Source of the DNA: Hyphomicrobiales bacterium | GTDB lineage: Bacteria > Pseudomonadota > Alphaproteobacteria > Rhizobiales > Rhizobiaceae | DNA length: 47,424 bases | Assembly: GCA_900470965.1 (NCBI GenBank) | Contig: UCCS01000069.1 | Coordinates: 1-47,424, forward strand | Direction of reading: 5' to 3' | Shown: positions 33,633-41,548 of the stretch, one piece after another | Numbering within the stretch: position 1 is the first letter of the stretch | How the letters are laid out: each line of letters opens with the position of its first letter | Program-made: the position numbers and the translations under genes | Notes under the pieces: generated by a model | Told to the model about the DNA's origin: nothing | What the model saw: the letters and a program-made list of their open reading frames with translations, nothing else | The model's database searches: none

Positions 33633-33842
33633 ATGGCAACCGCAACCCTCTCTTCCAAATTTCAGATCTCCATTCCGAAGGAAGTGCGCGAGCAGCAGCA
33701 CTGGTCCGCAGGCCAGGAATTCGTCTTCATCCCGAAAGGCAAGGGCGTCCTTCTCATGCCCGTCCCCGAACTGACAGATCTCAAGGGCATGGCCAAAGGC
33801 GCCGACCCGAACGACTACCGCCACCGGAAGGACCGGCTCTGA
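33633..33842 (+). CDS. vapB: AbrB/MazE-type antitoxin (VapB-like)
   Basis: A 69-residue protein with the SpoVT-AbrB swapped-hairpin DNA-binding pattern at its N-terminus (TLSSKFQISIPKEVREQQHW and FVFIPKGKGVLLMPV) and a charged C-terminal tail (DPNDYRHRKDRL) that would neutralise the toxin. AGGAAAGGTGAG lies directly upstream of ATG 33633; the frame is open further upstream without support. The stop codon shares one base with the start of the PIN-domain toxin gene (TGATG). As in other vapBC loci, autorepression by the antitoxin-toxin complex is expected. Confidence 0.9.
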   Translation: MATATLSSKFQISIPKEVREQQHWSAGQEFVFIPKGKGVLLMPVPELTDLKGMAKGADPNDYRHRKDRL

Positions 33843-34207
33843 TGCGCGTCGTCGACAGCTCAGCCTGGATCGAATGGCTGACCCAAGGCCCGGCCGCAGA
33901 TCGCCTGCAAGGCGAGATGCCTGGGCGAACCGAATGCATCGTCCAGCTCGAACTCGCCAAATGGCTGGAACGCGAACGCGGTGAAGAAGCAGTCGATTCC
34001 TTCTTCGCCTATACCGCCACCTGCATCGCGGCCCCTTTCGACACGGCGTTGGCCCGCCGCGCCGCCGAAGTCTCGGCGAAACGCAAGCTCGCCCTAGCCG
34101 ACGCCATCATCTACGCCACCGCCGAACTGCATGACGCCGACGTTCTGACGCTCGACGCCCGTTTCAAGGGCCTCGACCGAGTCGTTTATATAGAGAAGAA
34201 CCCATGA
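33842..34207 (+). CDS. vapC: PIN-domain toxin (VapC-like RNase)
   Basis: The 121-residue PIN domain has the four acidic active-site residues in place: D5 in VVDSSAWIEWL, E37 in VQLELAKWLE, D87 in LALADAIIYA and D105 in LTLDARFKGL. It is therefore expected to be an active magnesium-dependent endoribonuclease held in check by the antitoxin encoded just upstream. The RNA target is unknown. Its stop codon overlaps the start of the methyltransferase gene by four bases (ATGA at 34204-34207), so three genes form one translationally linked unit. Confidence 0.92.
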   Translation: MRVVDSSAWIEWLTQGPAADRLQGEMPGRTECIVQLELAKWLERERGEEAVDSFFAYTATCIAAPFDTALARRAAEVSAKRKLALADAIIYATAELHDADVLTLDARFKGLDRVVYIEKNP

Positions 34208-34779
34208 CAACCTCCTTCTACGACGACAACGCCGAAACCTACGCCACCCGCGACCGGAAACCACCAGCGGCAAGACTGGACGCCTTCCTCGCCGCCCTCC
34301 CCGAGAAGGCACACATTCTTGAACTCGGCTGCGGTGGCGGACAGGACTGCGCCTATATGCTGTCCAGGGGCTTCGACGTGACACCGACCGATGGCTCTGC
34401 TGAGCTTGCCCGACAGGCAGAGAAACTGATCGGCAGGCCGGTGAAGGTCATGCGTTTCGAGGAGCTTGCGGCACGCGAAGAATTCGATGGCGTCTGGGCC
34501 GAGGCGAGCCTTCTGCATGTGCCCCGCACCGATCTTCTCGGCATCCTCGCCCTCATCCACAACGCCCTGAAGAAAGACGGTATTTTCCACGCGAGCTTCA
34601 AGGCTGGCACCGGCGAAGGCCATGATGATTTCGGGCGCTACTACAATTACCCTTCAAGCGAATGGCTGCAGGAATTCCTCGTGGCCGGCGGCTGGAGAAA
34701 GATCGCGATCAACGAAGCGGATGGCGGCGGCTATGACAACAAGCCCACCCGCTGGCTATATCTTGCCGCCCGCAAATAA
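34204..34779 (+). CDS. Class I SAM-dependent methyltransferase coupled to vapBC
   Basis: A 191-residue Rossmann methyltransferase: motif I ILELGCGGGQDCAYML, the acidic residue after beta-2 in VTPTDGSAELARQAEK, and FDGVWAEASLLHVPR as motif IV-like. The family resembles the type 11/12 and tellurite-resistance-like methyltransferases; the substrate may be a small molecule. Its ATG lies inside the stop region of vapC (4-base overlap), so it is almost certainly translated from the toxin-antitoxin mRNA. The link may be accidental or functional. Confidence 0.9.
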   Translation: MTTSFYDDNAETYATRDRKPPAARLDAFLAALPEKAHILELGCGGGQDCAYMLSRGFDVTPTDGSAELARQAEKLIGRPVKVMRFEELAAREEFDGVWAEASLLHVPRTDLLGILALIHNALKKDGIFHASFKAGTGEGHDDFGRYYNYPSSEWLQEFLVAGGWRKIAINEADGGGYDNKPTRWLYLAARK

Positions 34780-34804
34780 AAAGACCGGAGCTTTCGCCCC
34801 GGCC
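34778..34804 (-). terminator. Terminator of ilvC, shared with the convergent methyltransferase gene
   Basis: On the minus strand GGCCGGGGC (34796-34804) pairs with GCTCCGGTC (34783-34791) allowing G-T pairs, with a GAAA loop, then five T residues (34778-34782). It lies 27 bases after the ilvC stop and overlaps the end of the methyltransferase gene. Confidence 0.75.
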
Positions 34805-34830
34805 TCTCATAATCACAATCTCAGAACAGC

Positions 34831-35850
34831 TTAGTTGACAGACTTGTCGACCAGCTTGTTCTTGCCGATCCAGGGCATCATGGCGCGGAGCTTCGTGCCG
34901 ACTTCCTCGATCTGGTGGCTGTCGTTCAGGCGGCGGATGCCCTTGAAGCGCGAGCCGCCGGCGCGGTATTCCTGCATCCACTCGGACGTGAACTTGCCGG
35001 TCTGGATGTCCTTCAGGACACGCTTCATCTCGGCCTTCGTCTCGGCGGTGATGATGCGCGGACCGGAGACATATTCGCCCCACTCGGCCGTGTTGGAGAT
35101 CGAGTAGTTCATGTTGGCGATGCCGCCTTCATAAATCAGGTCGACGATCAGCTTCACTTCGTGCAGGCACTCGAAATAGGCCATTTCCGGCGCGTAACCG
35201 GCTTCGGTGAGCGTTTCGAAGCCAGCGCGGATAAGCTCGACGAGACCGCCGCAGAGAACGACCTGTTCGCCGAAGAGGTCGGTTTCGCACTCTTCACGGA
35301 AGTTGGTTTCGATGATGCCCGAACGGCCACCGCCGACGCCGCAGGCGTAGGAGAGAGCGAGTTCAAGCGCATTGCCGGAAGCGTTCTGGTGAACGGCAAC
35401 GAGGCAGGGAACGCCGCCGCCCTTCTGGTATTCGCCGCGAACCGTGTGGCCCGGGCCCTTCGGGGCGATCATGACGACGTCGACGGTCGCCTTCGGCTCG
35501 ATGAGGCCGAAGTGAACGTTGAGGCCGTGAGCGAAGGCGATAGCAGCGCCGTCACGGATATTGCCGGCGATGTCGGCCTTGTAGATGTCGGCCTGCAGTT
35601 CGTCCGGGGTTGCCATCATCATCAGGTCGGCCCAGGCGGCAGCTTCGGCAACCGTCATGACCTTGAAGCCGTCGGCTTCGGCCTTCTTGACGGTCGGCGA
35701 ACCGGCCTTGAGCGCGATGACGACATTCTGGGCGCCGGAATCCTTGAGGTTCAGCGCATGTGCGCGACCCTGCGAACCATAGCCGATGACGGCGACCTTC
35801 TTCGACTTGATGAGGTTGAGATCGGCATCACGATCGTAATAGACGCGCAT
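34831..35850 (-). CDS. ilvC: Ketol-acid reductoisomerase
   Basis: A 339-residue class I IlvC. The NADPH-binding motif VAVIGYGSQGRAHALNL is at about 18-34, MIAPKGPGHTVRGEY in the middle, and the knotted C-terminal domain carries the metal ligands in ETNFREECETDLFGEQ and the downstream Glu/Ser residues (SNTAEWGEYVSGP). It converts acetolactate or acetohydroxybutyrate to dihydroxy acids in Val, Leu and Ile synthesis. AAGGGAAGGAA precedes ATG 35850; the frame is open to 35889. It lies 47 bases downstream of the TetR gene on the same strand. Confidence 0.97.
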   Translation of the reverse strand: MRVYYDRDADLNLIKSKKVAVIGYGSQGRAHALNLKDSGAQNVVIALKAGSPTVKKAEADGFKVMTVAEAAAWADLMMMATPDELQADIYKADIAGNIRDGAAIAFAHGLNVHFGLIEPKATVDVVMIAPKGPGHTVRGEYQKGGGVPCLVAVHQNASGNALELALSYACGVGGGRSGIIETNFREECETDLFGEQVVLCGGLVELIRAGFETLTEAGYAPEMAYFECLHEVKLIVDLIYEGGIANMNYSISNTAEWGEYVSGPRIITAETKAEMKRVLKDIQTGKFTSEWMQEYRAGGSRFKGIRRLNDSHQIEEVGTKLRAMMPWIGKNKLVDKSVN

Positions 35851-35897
35851 TGAAATTCCTTCCCTTTTGCTTGTCTTGTTGACTGTCAAAAAGCGGT

Positions 35898-36548
35898 TCA
35901 GCCGAGGATCGGCATCTCCGCCAGAACTTTCTCCGTGCCGTAAAGGCGCAGGAAGGCGGTGACCGCCTTCTCCGCCTGACGCGCGGTATCCTTGAGCCCC
36001 GGCTCGCCGAGCAGCATGCGCACATGCAGGTCGGAAACGATGAGGCCGTAAAGCGTATGATAGGCCTCGTCGGCATCCATGAAACGCAGCAGCCCTGCCC
36101 TTTTTCCCGCATCGATCAGCGCCATGGCGCGGCGGTCGATCTGCCGGCGGCCGCGCTCCAGCAAGAGCTTGCCGAGCTTCGAGCCGTCGCGATGCGACTG
36201 GCCGATCGCCAGCCGGTTCAGCGCCAGCGATACGTCACCGGCCAGAACTTCGAGAAGATCGCGGGCGAAGATGACGAGATGGTCGTGCAGGCTCGTATAG
36301 GTCAGCCGCTCGCCGCTGCGCTCGAAGGTGCGCACTTTGCTCGCCTGATAGGCGATCATGGCCGAGAGCAGACCGTCACGGTCGCCGAACCACTTGTAGA
36401 GGCTTTCCTTGGAGCAATTGGCGGCGCGCGCCACACCCGATGTCGTCAGCGCCTTCTCGCCTCCGTCGACGAGAAGCTGCAGCGCCTGCTCCAGAACAGC
36501 GTTCTGGCGTGGCGAAAACTCGCTCGGCTCTGCGACATCGACTGACAC
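35898..36548 (-). CDS. TetR-family transcriptional regulator upstream of ilvC
   Basis: The 216-residue protein has an N-terminal TetR HTH (about 15-62: ALTTSGVARAANCSKESLYKWF) and a helical ligand-binding domain of a DUF-type TetR_C. The start is GTG 36548, with GGAG about eight bases upstream; the frame is open to 36623 but that would run over the operator-like palindrome. A perfect palindrome at 36569-36582 lies 21 bases upstream of the start, the usual place for autoregulation. It lies upstream of ilvC on the same strand, so it might also affect ilvC, though ilvC probably has its own promoter. Confidence 0.88.
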   Translation of the reverse strand: MSVDVAEPSEFSPRQNAVLEQALQLLVDGGEKALTTSGVARAANCSKESLYKWFGDRDGLLSAMIAYQASKVRTFERSGERLTYTSLHDHLVIFARDLLEVLAGDVSLALNRLAIGQSHRDGSKLGKLLLERGRRQIDRRAMALIDAGKRAGLLRFMDADEAYHTLYGLIVSDLHVRMLLGEPGLKDTARQAEKAVTAFLRLYGTEKVLAEMPILG

Positions 36549-36568
36549 GGTTTCAACTCCCCATTTAC

Positions 36569-36582
36569 GTACCGTACGGTAC
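36569..36582. promoter_or_regulatory. Perfect palindrome, probable TetR operator
   Basis: GTACCGTACGGTAC is a 14-bp perfect palindrome, and the flanks extend it imperfectly. It sits between the TetR gene (start 36548) and the divergent DUF4087 gene (start 36723) and is the obvious candidate site for the neighbouring TetR protein. Confidence 0.8.
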
Positions 36583-36722
36583 GGTTCGTGGCGTTTATGC
36601 GCCAGATCGCAGGCTCTCGTCAAGAACCATCAGGAGATTTTTTCGTATCATATGAAACAGCGGAATTCGGCTGTTCGAAGGCAGGCAAATCGCCGAACAT
36701 CGATGCCCAAGGAGAATCGCCC

Positions 36723-37079
36723 GTGAAAACAATAGCCCTCACCGCTGCCCTGTCGCTTGCCCTCGCACTGCCGGCCCTTGCCGCCGAGACGCGCTGCGGC
36801 TGGATCCAGAACCCCACGCCTGCCAACTGGTGGCTGGACGATTCACAAAATACCTGGACGATCATGACGCAGGGAAGCGGCGACGAACCCGAGGGCATGG
36901 ACCTGATCCCTGATATCTCCGAGCACGACTATGTGCGCACCAACGGCAATTACGGCTATGCCTGCGCCTGCATGAACGTTGAGACCGACGGCAAGGAGCG
37001 CATTACGCGCATCCTCTCCTTCCGCCAGCTTACGCTCGCCAAGTGCCGCAACGACAAGGCGCTGAAATTTCCTGGCTGA
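36723..37079 (+). CDS. DUF4087 small secreted protein
   Basis: A 118-residue protein with a Sec signal peptide (VKTIALTAALSLALALPALA) and a mature domain matching DUF4087: RCGWIQNPTPANWWLDD, TWTIMTQGSG and YGYACACMNVETDG, with conserved Cys and Trp residues. Function unknown; periplasmic. The start is GTG 36723, supported by AAGGAG upstream and by the signal peptide beginning right there; the frame is open from 36588. Confidence 0.82.
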   Translation: MKTIALTAALSLALALPALAAETRCGWIQNPTPANWWLDDSQNTWTIMTQGSGDEPEGMDLIPDISEHDYVRTNGNYGYACACMNVETDGKERITRILSFRQLTLAKCRNDKALKFPG

Positions 37080-37097
37080 GGTCTACTCAGCTGCCCC

Positions 37098-38006
37098 TTA
37101 TTCTGCTGCCATGACCTCGCGCGCGCCATCGACATCGCGCGCCGGTGAAGCGCCGTAGAGGCGGCTATATTCGCGGCTGAACTGAGACGGGCTCTGATAG
37201 CCGACTTGGTGGCCGGCAGTTCCCGCATCGAGCCGCTCCACCAGCATCAGCCGGCGCGCCTCATGCAGGCGAAGCTGTTTCTGATATTGCATCGGCGTCA
37301 TAGCCGTCACCGACTTGAAGTGATGGTGGAACGAAGACGCGCTCATGCTAACATGATCGGCCAGCTCCTCGATGCGCAGCGGCCGGGCAAAATTCTCCTT
37401 CAGCCAGGCGACGGCGCGCGCAATCCTGTTGCTGTGACTGTCGGCCGTGGCGATGTTGATAAGCCGCGCCCCATCCGGCCCGGTCAGCACCCGGTAGAGG
37501 ATTTCCTGCTCGATCAGCGGCGCCATGGCCGGAATGTCGTCTGGACGATCGAGCAAGCGCAGCAGGCGCACGGCAGCGTCAAGAAGTTCCGGCGACGCGA
37601 CATTGACAGCCATGCCGCGCTGGCCGTCGGTATGGGCGGCAGGCCGCGGAATGTCGATGCGGCTCAAAAGCTCCAGCAGCTTTTCGGAGTCGATCGCGAG
37701 CCCGAGACAAAGATGCGGCACCTCGGGGCTGGCCTCGGCGATGCGCCAGGCGACCGGCAGATCGAGCGAAGTCAGCAGATAATCCCCGGTTCCGTAGCTG
37801 ATGAACTCATCTCCGAGGCGAAGGCTCTTGGCGCCCTGCAGCACGAAGGCAAAACATGGCTTGTAGCTGCTATGCAACGGATCGCTGGGATTGGAGCGGC
37901 GGCTAATGTGAAGATTGCCGATCGACGTGCGGAACTCGCCATCGCCGGGCGCAAAGCGCATCGCGATATCGACGATTTCCCGATAGGGATTGAAGGGCAA
38001 GGTCAT
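37098..38006 (-). CDS. AraC-family regulator with AraC_N domain
   Basis: The 302-residue protein has an N-terminal AraC_N cupin-like domain (about 20-175; YKPCFAFVLQGAKSLRLGD) and a C-terminal double HTH (about 200-295; ADHVSMSASSFHHHFKSVTA and VGYQSPSQFSREYSRLYG). It is divergent from the alcohol dehydrogenase gene, with a 197-bp gap that contains a 20-bp inverted repeat. This regulator-target pairing is common in proteobacteria, with the dehydrogenase the likely target. ATG 38006 is used; the frame is open to 38072. Confidence 0.9.
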   Translation of the reverse strand: MTLPFNPYREIVDIAMRFAPGDGEFRTSIGNLHISRRSNPSDPLHSSYKPCFAFVLQGAKSLRLGDEFISYGTGDYLLTSLDLPVAWRIAEASPEVPHLCLGLAIDSEKLLELLSRIDIPRPAAHTDGQRGMAVNVASPELLDAAVRLLRLLDRPDDIPAMAPLIEQEILYRVLTGPDGARLINIATADSHSNRIARAVAWLKENFARPLRIEELADHVSMSASSFHHHFKSVTAMTPMQYQKQLRLHEARRLMLVERLDAGTAGHQVGYQSPSQFSREYSRLYGASPARDVDGAREVMAAE

Positions 38007-38089
38007 GGGCAACTCTTTCTGTCTCACGCCAGCGATATCGGTCTTATCTAAAGCTCCTTTTCCATTTCGCAAACAGGTGGCCGGCTCAC

Positions 38090-38109
38090 TTTTGCAGGAT
38101 CGTGCAAAA
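38090..38109. promoter_or_regulatory. Inverted repeat in the AraC/ADH divergent region, candidate AraC site
   Basis: TTTTGCA (38090-38096) and TGCAAAA (38103-38109) flank a 6-base spacer GGATCG. It lies 84 bases upstream of the AraC start and 95 bases upstream of the dehydrogenase start, a suitable place to control both genes. Confidence 0.7.
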
Positions 38110-38203
38110 AGCAGAGAGTATCGCTCTAACGCTGATGCGCGGTTCCGGGCAATAGTCCGGGCATCCTCTCACCCCACCCCTGAAATCGAAAAGGAAGGCT
38201 CCC

Positions 38204-39250
38204 ATGCCTATTGCAAGAGGCTACGCCGCCACCGACGCTTCCAAGCCGCTCACCCCCTTCACCTTCGAGCGCCGCAACCCGAACCCGGACGACGTCGTCA
38301 TCGACATCAAGTTTGCCGGCATCTGCCATTCCGACATCCATACCGTCCGCAACGAGTGGAAGAACGCCGTATACCCGATCGTGCCCGGCCATGAGATCGC
38401 CGGTATCGTGACGGCCGTCGGTTCCGCCGTGACCAAGTTCAAGGTCGGCGACCGCGTCGGCGTCGGCTGCTTCGTCGATTCCTGCATCGGCTGCGCCGAA
38501 CGCGACCTCGACCGTGAACAGTACATGCCGGGTCTCAGCGGCACCTACAATGATTTCGAAGCCGACGGCAAGACACGCACCCAGGGCGGTTATTCCGACT
38601 CGATCGTCGTCAAGGAAGGCTATGTCATGTCCATCCCGGACAACCTTCCGCTCGATGCCTCCGCACCGCTTCTCTGCGCCGGCATCACGCTCTATTCGCC
38701 GCTGCGCCACTGGAAGGCCGGCCCCGGCAAGAAGGTCGCAATCGTCGGCATGGGCGGCCTCGGTCATATGGGCGTCAAGCTCGGTGCTGCCATGGGCGCC
38801 GATATCACCGTGCTCTCCCAGAGCCTCTCCAAGAAGGAAGACGGCCTGAAGCTCGGCGCCAAGGAATATTACGCCACCAACGACCCGGAAACCTTCAAGA
38901 AGCTTGCCGGCGCCTTCGACCTCGTCATCTGCACCGTCAGCGCCGAGATCGACTGGAACGCCTATCTTGGCCTCGTGAAGGTGGATGGCGCCTTCGTGGT
39001 GGTCGGCGTTCCGGAAAACCCGATCCCGGTTCACGCCTTCTCGCTGGTCCCCGGCCGCAAGAGCATTTCCGGCTCGATGATCGGCTCTATCAAGGAAACT
39101 CAGGAAATGCTCGACTTCTGCGGCGAGCACAACATCGTTTCCGAGATCGAGAAGATCAACATCCAGCAGGTCAACGAAGCCTATGAGCGAGTGCTGAAGA
39201 GCGACGTCCGCTACCGCTTCGTCATCGACATCGCCTCGCTGGCAGCCTGA
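38204..39250 (+). CDS. NAD(P)-dependent alcohol dehydrogenase, MDR superfamily (YahK/cinnamyl-alcohol type)
   Basis: The 348-residue medium-chain dehydrogenase has catalytic zinc ligands C41 (GICHSDIH) and H63 (GHEIAG) and the third at the Cys in LLCAGITLYSP. The coenzyme-binding motif is VGMGGLGHMG. In the structural zinc loop only C94 and C97 remain: the third and fourth Cys are replaced by R100 and M108 (SCIGCAERDLDREQYMPG). It is similar to YahK aldehyde reductases, which normally keep all four. GGAAGG precedes ATG 38204. A strong terminator follows. Confidence 0.92.
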   Translation: MPIARGYAATDASKPLTPFTFERRNPNPDDVVIDIKFAGICHSDIHTVRNEWKNAVYPIVPGHEIAGIVTAVGSAVTKFKVGDRVGVGCFVDSCIGCAERDLDREQYMPGLSGTYNDFEADGKTRTQGGYSDSIVVKEGYVMSIPDNLPLDASAPLLCAGITLYSPLRHWKAGPGKKVAIVGMGGLGHMGVKLGAAMGADITVLSQSLSKKEDGLKLGAKEYYATNDPETFKKLAGAFDLVICTVSAEIDWNAYLGLVKVDGAFVVVGVPENPIPVHAFSLVPGRKSISGSMIGSIKETQEMLDFCGEHNIVSEIEKINIQQVNEAYERVLKSDVRYRFVIDIASLAA

Positions 39251-39258
39251 TGAAACAG

Positions 39259-39287
39259 AAAGGGCGGCTCCCGGAGCCGCCCTTTTT
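39259..39287 (+). terminator. Rho-independent terminator after the alcohol dehydrogenase
   Basis: AAAGGGCGGCTC (39259-39270) pairs exactly with GAGCCGCCCTTT (39274-39285) over a 3-base loop and enters a T run. Being symmetric, it may also end transcription of the convergent NADH dehydrogenase gene. Confidence 0.9.
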
Positions 39288-39306
39288 CTTTGTAGTCTGT
39301 TTCGCC

Positions 39307-40587
39307 CTACCCGTCGTCGCGCATGGTCTCGCGCTGGGTGATCAGCCGGGCGCTGTGCTGGCCGCTCATATAGATCCAGAACCAGTTCCAGGCGACGGTG
39401 AAACGCGAGCGTGTACCGATCAGGAAGTAGATATGGGCAAGGCCCCAGATCCACCAGGCGAGCCAGCCCTTGAGCTTGAAGCGACCGAAATCGATGATCG
39501 CCGCGCTCTTGCCGATCGTCGCAAGGCTTCCCTGATGCCAATATTTGAACGGCCCTGGCGCGGGCTTGCCGGATATGCGGGCGCGGATCACCTTCGCCAC
39601 ATAGCCGCCCTGCTGCTTGGCCGCCGGCGCAATGCCCGGCACCGGCTTGCCATCCTCACGCATCACAGAGGCCGTATCGCCAATCACGAAGACATGGGGC
39701 AGGCCCGGCGCCGTCAGGTCCTTCTCGACGATGGCGCGCCCCGCCCGGTCTGCCGGCACGCCCAGCCAGCGCGCCGCATGCGACGCCTGCACGCCGGCGG
39801 CCCAGACGACGGTGCGGCTCGGAATGAAGTTTTCGCCGACGGTCACGCCGTCAGCCGTGCACTGCGTCACCGGCGTTCCCGTCAGCACCTCGACGCCGAG
39901 CTTCTCCAGTGCCTTTTGCGCATAGGCCGAGAGATCCTCGGCAAAGGCCGGCAGCACACGCGGCCCAGCTTCGATCAGCACGACGCGGGTCTTGCGTGTG
40001 TCGATATTGCGGAATTCCTTGGGCAGCGTGAAATGCGCCAACTCGGCGATGATGCCGGCAAGCTCGCAGCCCGTCGGGCCAGCCCCGACGATGGAGAAGG
40101 TCAAAAACGCGTCACGCACCGCCGGATCGCTTTCGACTTCCGCCCGCTCGAACGCGAGCAGCACGCGGCGGCGGATCGTCGTCGCATCCTCCAGCGTCTT
40201 CAAGCCCGGAGCGACGGGCTCCCATTCGTCATGGCCGAAATAAGCGTGCGTAGCACCAGTCGCCAGCACCAGCGTGTCGTAGTTCAACACCATGCCGCTG
40301 CGTAGGGAAACGGTCTTTGCCAGCGCATCGACGCCGTTGACCTCGCCAAGCAGCGTGGTCACCTCGGGCCGGTCGGCATAGAGATGGCGGATCGGCCAGG
40401 CGATCTCTGAAGTGGAGAGGATGGTCGTTGCTACCTGATAAAGCAGAGGCTGGAAGAGATGGTGGTTGCGCCGGTCTATGAGCGTGATCTTCACGCCCCC
40501 TCCCCTTGATCCCAGGCCTTTCAATCCATTGACGAGCTGCAGCCCGCCGAAACCGCCGCCGACAACGACGACGTGATGTTCGCTCAT
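39307..40587 (-). CDS. Type II NADH:quinone oxidoreductase
   Basis: The 426-residue flavoprotein has two Rossmann motifs, VVVVGGGFGGLQLV for FAD and FSIVGAGPTGCELAG for NADH, plus VVWAAGVQAS and VFVIGDTASV. Near the C-terminus, YWHQGSLATIG and a hydrophobic segment (WLAWWIWGLAHIYFLIG) give the amphipathic membrane-anchoring helices of NDH-2 enzymes. It would pass electrons from NADH to quinone without pumping protons. ATG 40587 is preceded by GGGGTAGG. Confidence 0.93.
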   Translation of the reverse strand: MSEHHVVVVGGGFGGLQLVNGLKGLGSRGGGVKITLIDRRNHHLFQPLLYQVATTILSTSEIAWPIRHLYADRPEVTTLLGEVNGVDALAKTVSLRSGMVLNYDTLVLATGATHAYFGHDEWEPVAPGLKTLEDATTIRRRVLLAFERAEVESDPAVRDAFLTFSIVGAGPTGCELAGIIAELAHFTLPKEFRNIDTRKTRVVLIEAGPRVLPAFAEDLSAYAQKALEKLGVEVLTGTPVTQCTADGVTVGENFIPSRTVVWAAGVQASHAARWLGVPADRAGRAIVEKDLTAPGLPHVFVIGDTASVMREDGKPVPGIAPAAKQQGGYVAKVIRARISGKPAPGPFKYWHQGSLATIGKSAAIIDFGRFKLKGWLAWWIWGLAHIYFLIGTRSRFTVAWNWFWIYMSGQHSARLITQRETMRDDG

Positions 40588-40764
40588 GACCTACCCCTTT
40601 TTGTCATTCTGCTGCAGCAAATGTCGCCTTTCGCCGGAAGTATTCAACCGCTGTTTCGGCATATCTCCCCTGCATCCCGATCGGCTTTGATCGTTGCAGA
40701 TATGCCCTTCACGTCCGTGCCATCCTCATTGTCATCAAAACCGTTTTCCGCATACATTCCGGGC

Positions 40765-41548
40765 ATGAACGAGGAAATCATTTTAACTGGCGGCGGGCGC
40801 ACCGAAGTGTCTCGGCAGCGTAGTATCGTTTATCGCCAAAGCGGCCCCTGGTCCCCGACAATTATTTCGCTGCTGAGACATCTTGCGCAGGTAGGTTTCG
40901 CCGCTTGTCCCCGTGTCGTCGGCACAGGTTTTGACGAGCGGGGCCGCGAAACCCTCTCGTTTATCGAGGGAGAGTTTGTCCATCCGGGGCCTTGGAGTGA
41001 TGAGGCCATGCCGCGGCTCGGAAATATGCTCCGGCAACTCCATGAGGCGACGTCTTCGTTTAAGGTTCCAGACAATGGTCTGGCACGGGTGGTTTGGCCG
41101 CGAACTCGGAACCGGTCCGCGTGTCATTGGTCACTGCGACACCGGCTCTTGGAACATTGTCTCTCGCTCCAACTCACCAATCGCCCTCATCGATTGGGAG
41201 GTCGCAGGACCGGTCGGAATAGACATCGAACTGGCGCAAGCCTGCTGGTTGAACGCCCAGCTTTTCGATGACGATATGGCGGAAAGAATGAACCTTGGCT
41301 CGGCTATGACGAGAGCGCGGCAGGTTCGCTATCTGCTCGACGGTTATGGTTTTTCGAAAGCGCAGCGAGATGGCTTTTTCGATAAACTGCTCACATTTGC
41401 TGTTTACGATGCTGCCGAGCAGGCGAAAGAGGCCCGCGTCACGCCGGAGACAAAAGACCCAGAATCTCTATGGGCCACAGCGTGGCGCACAAGGAGCGCA
41501 TCCTGGATGCTCCGCAACCGATCAGCATTGGAAGCGGCTTTGCTCTAG
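40765..41548 (+). pseudogene. Frameshifted aminoglycoside phosphotransferase (APH)-family kinase
   Basis: Two overlapping frames together encode one APH/choline-kinase-like protein of about 260 residues. The first part (from ATG 40765) gives RQSGPWSPTIISLLRHL, FEERGRETLSFIEGEF-like FDERGRETLSFIEGEF and MPRLGNMLRQLHEATS. The second part, in the next frame, gives WHGWFGRELG, VIGHCDTGSWNIV (the catalytic Brenner-like motif) and PIALIDWEVAGPVG. The switch lies at about 41077, where one extra or two missing bases break the frame. It is either a true pseudogene or a sequencing error. Substrate unknown; related genes are widely annotated only as phosphotransferases. Confidence 0.8.
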
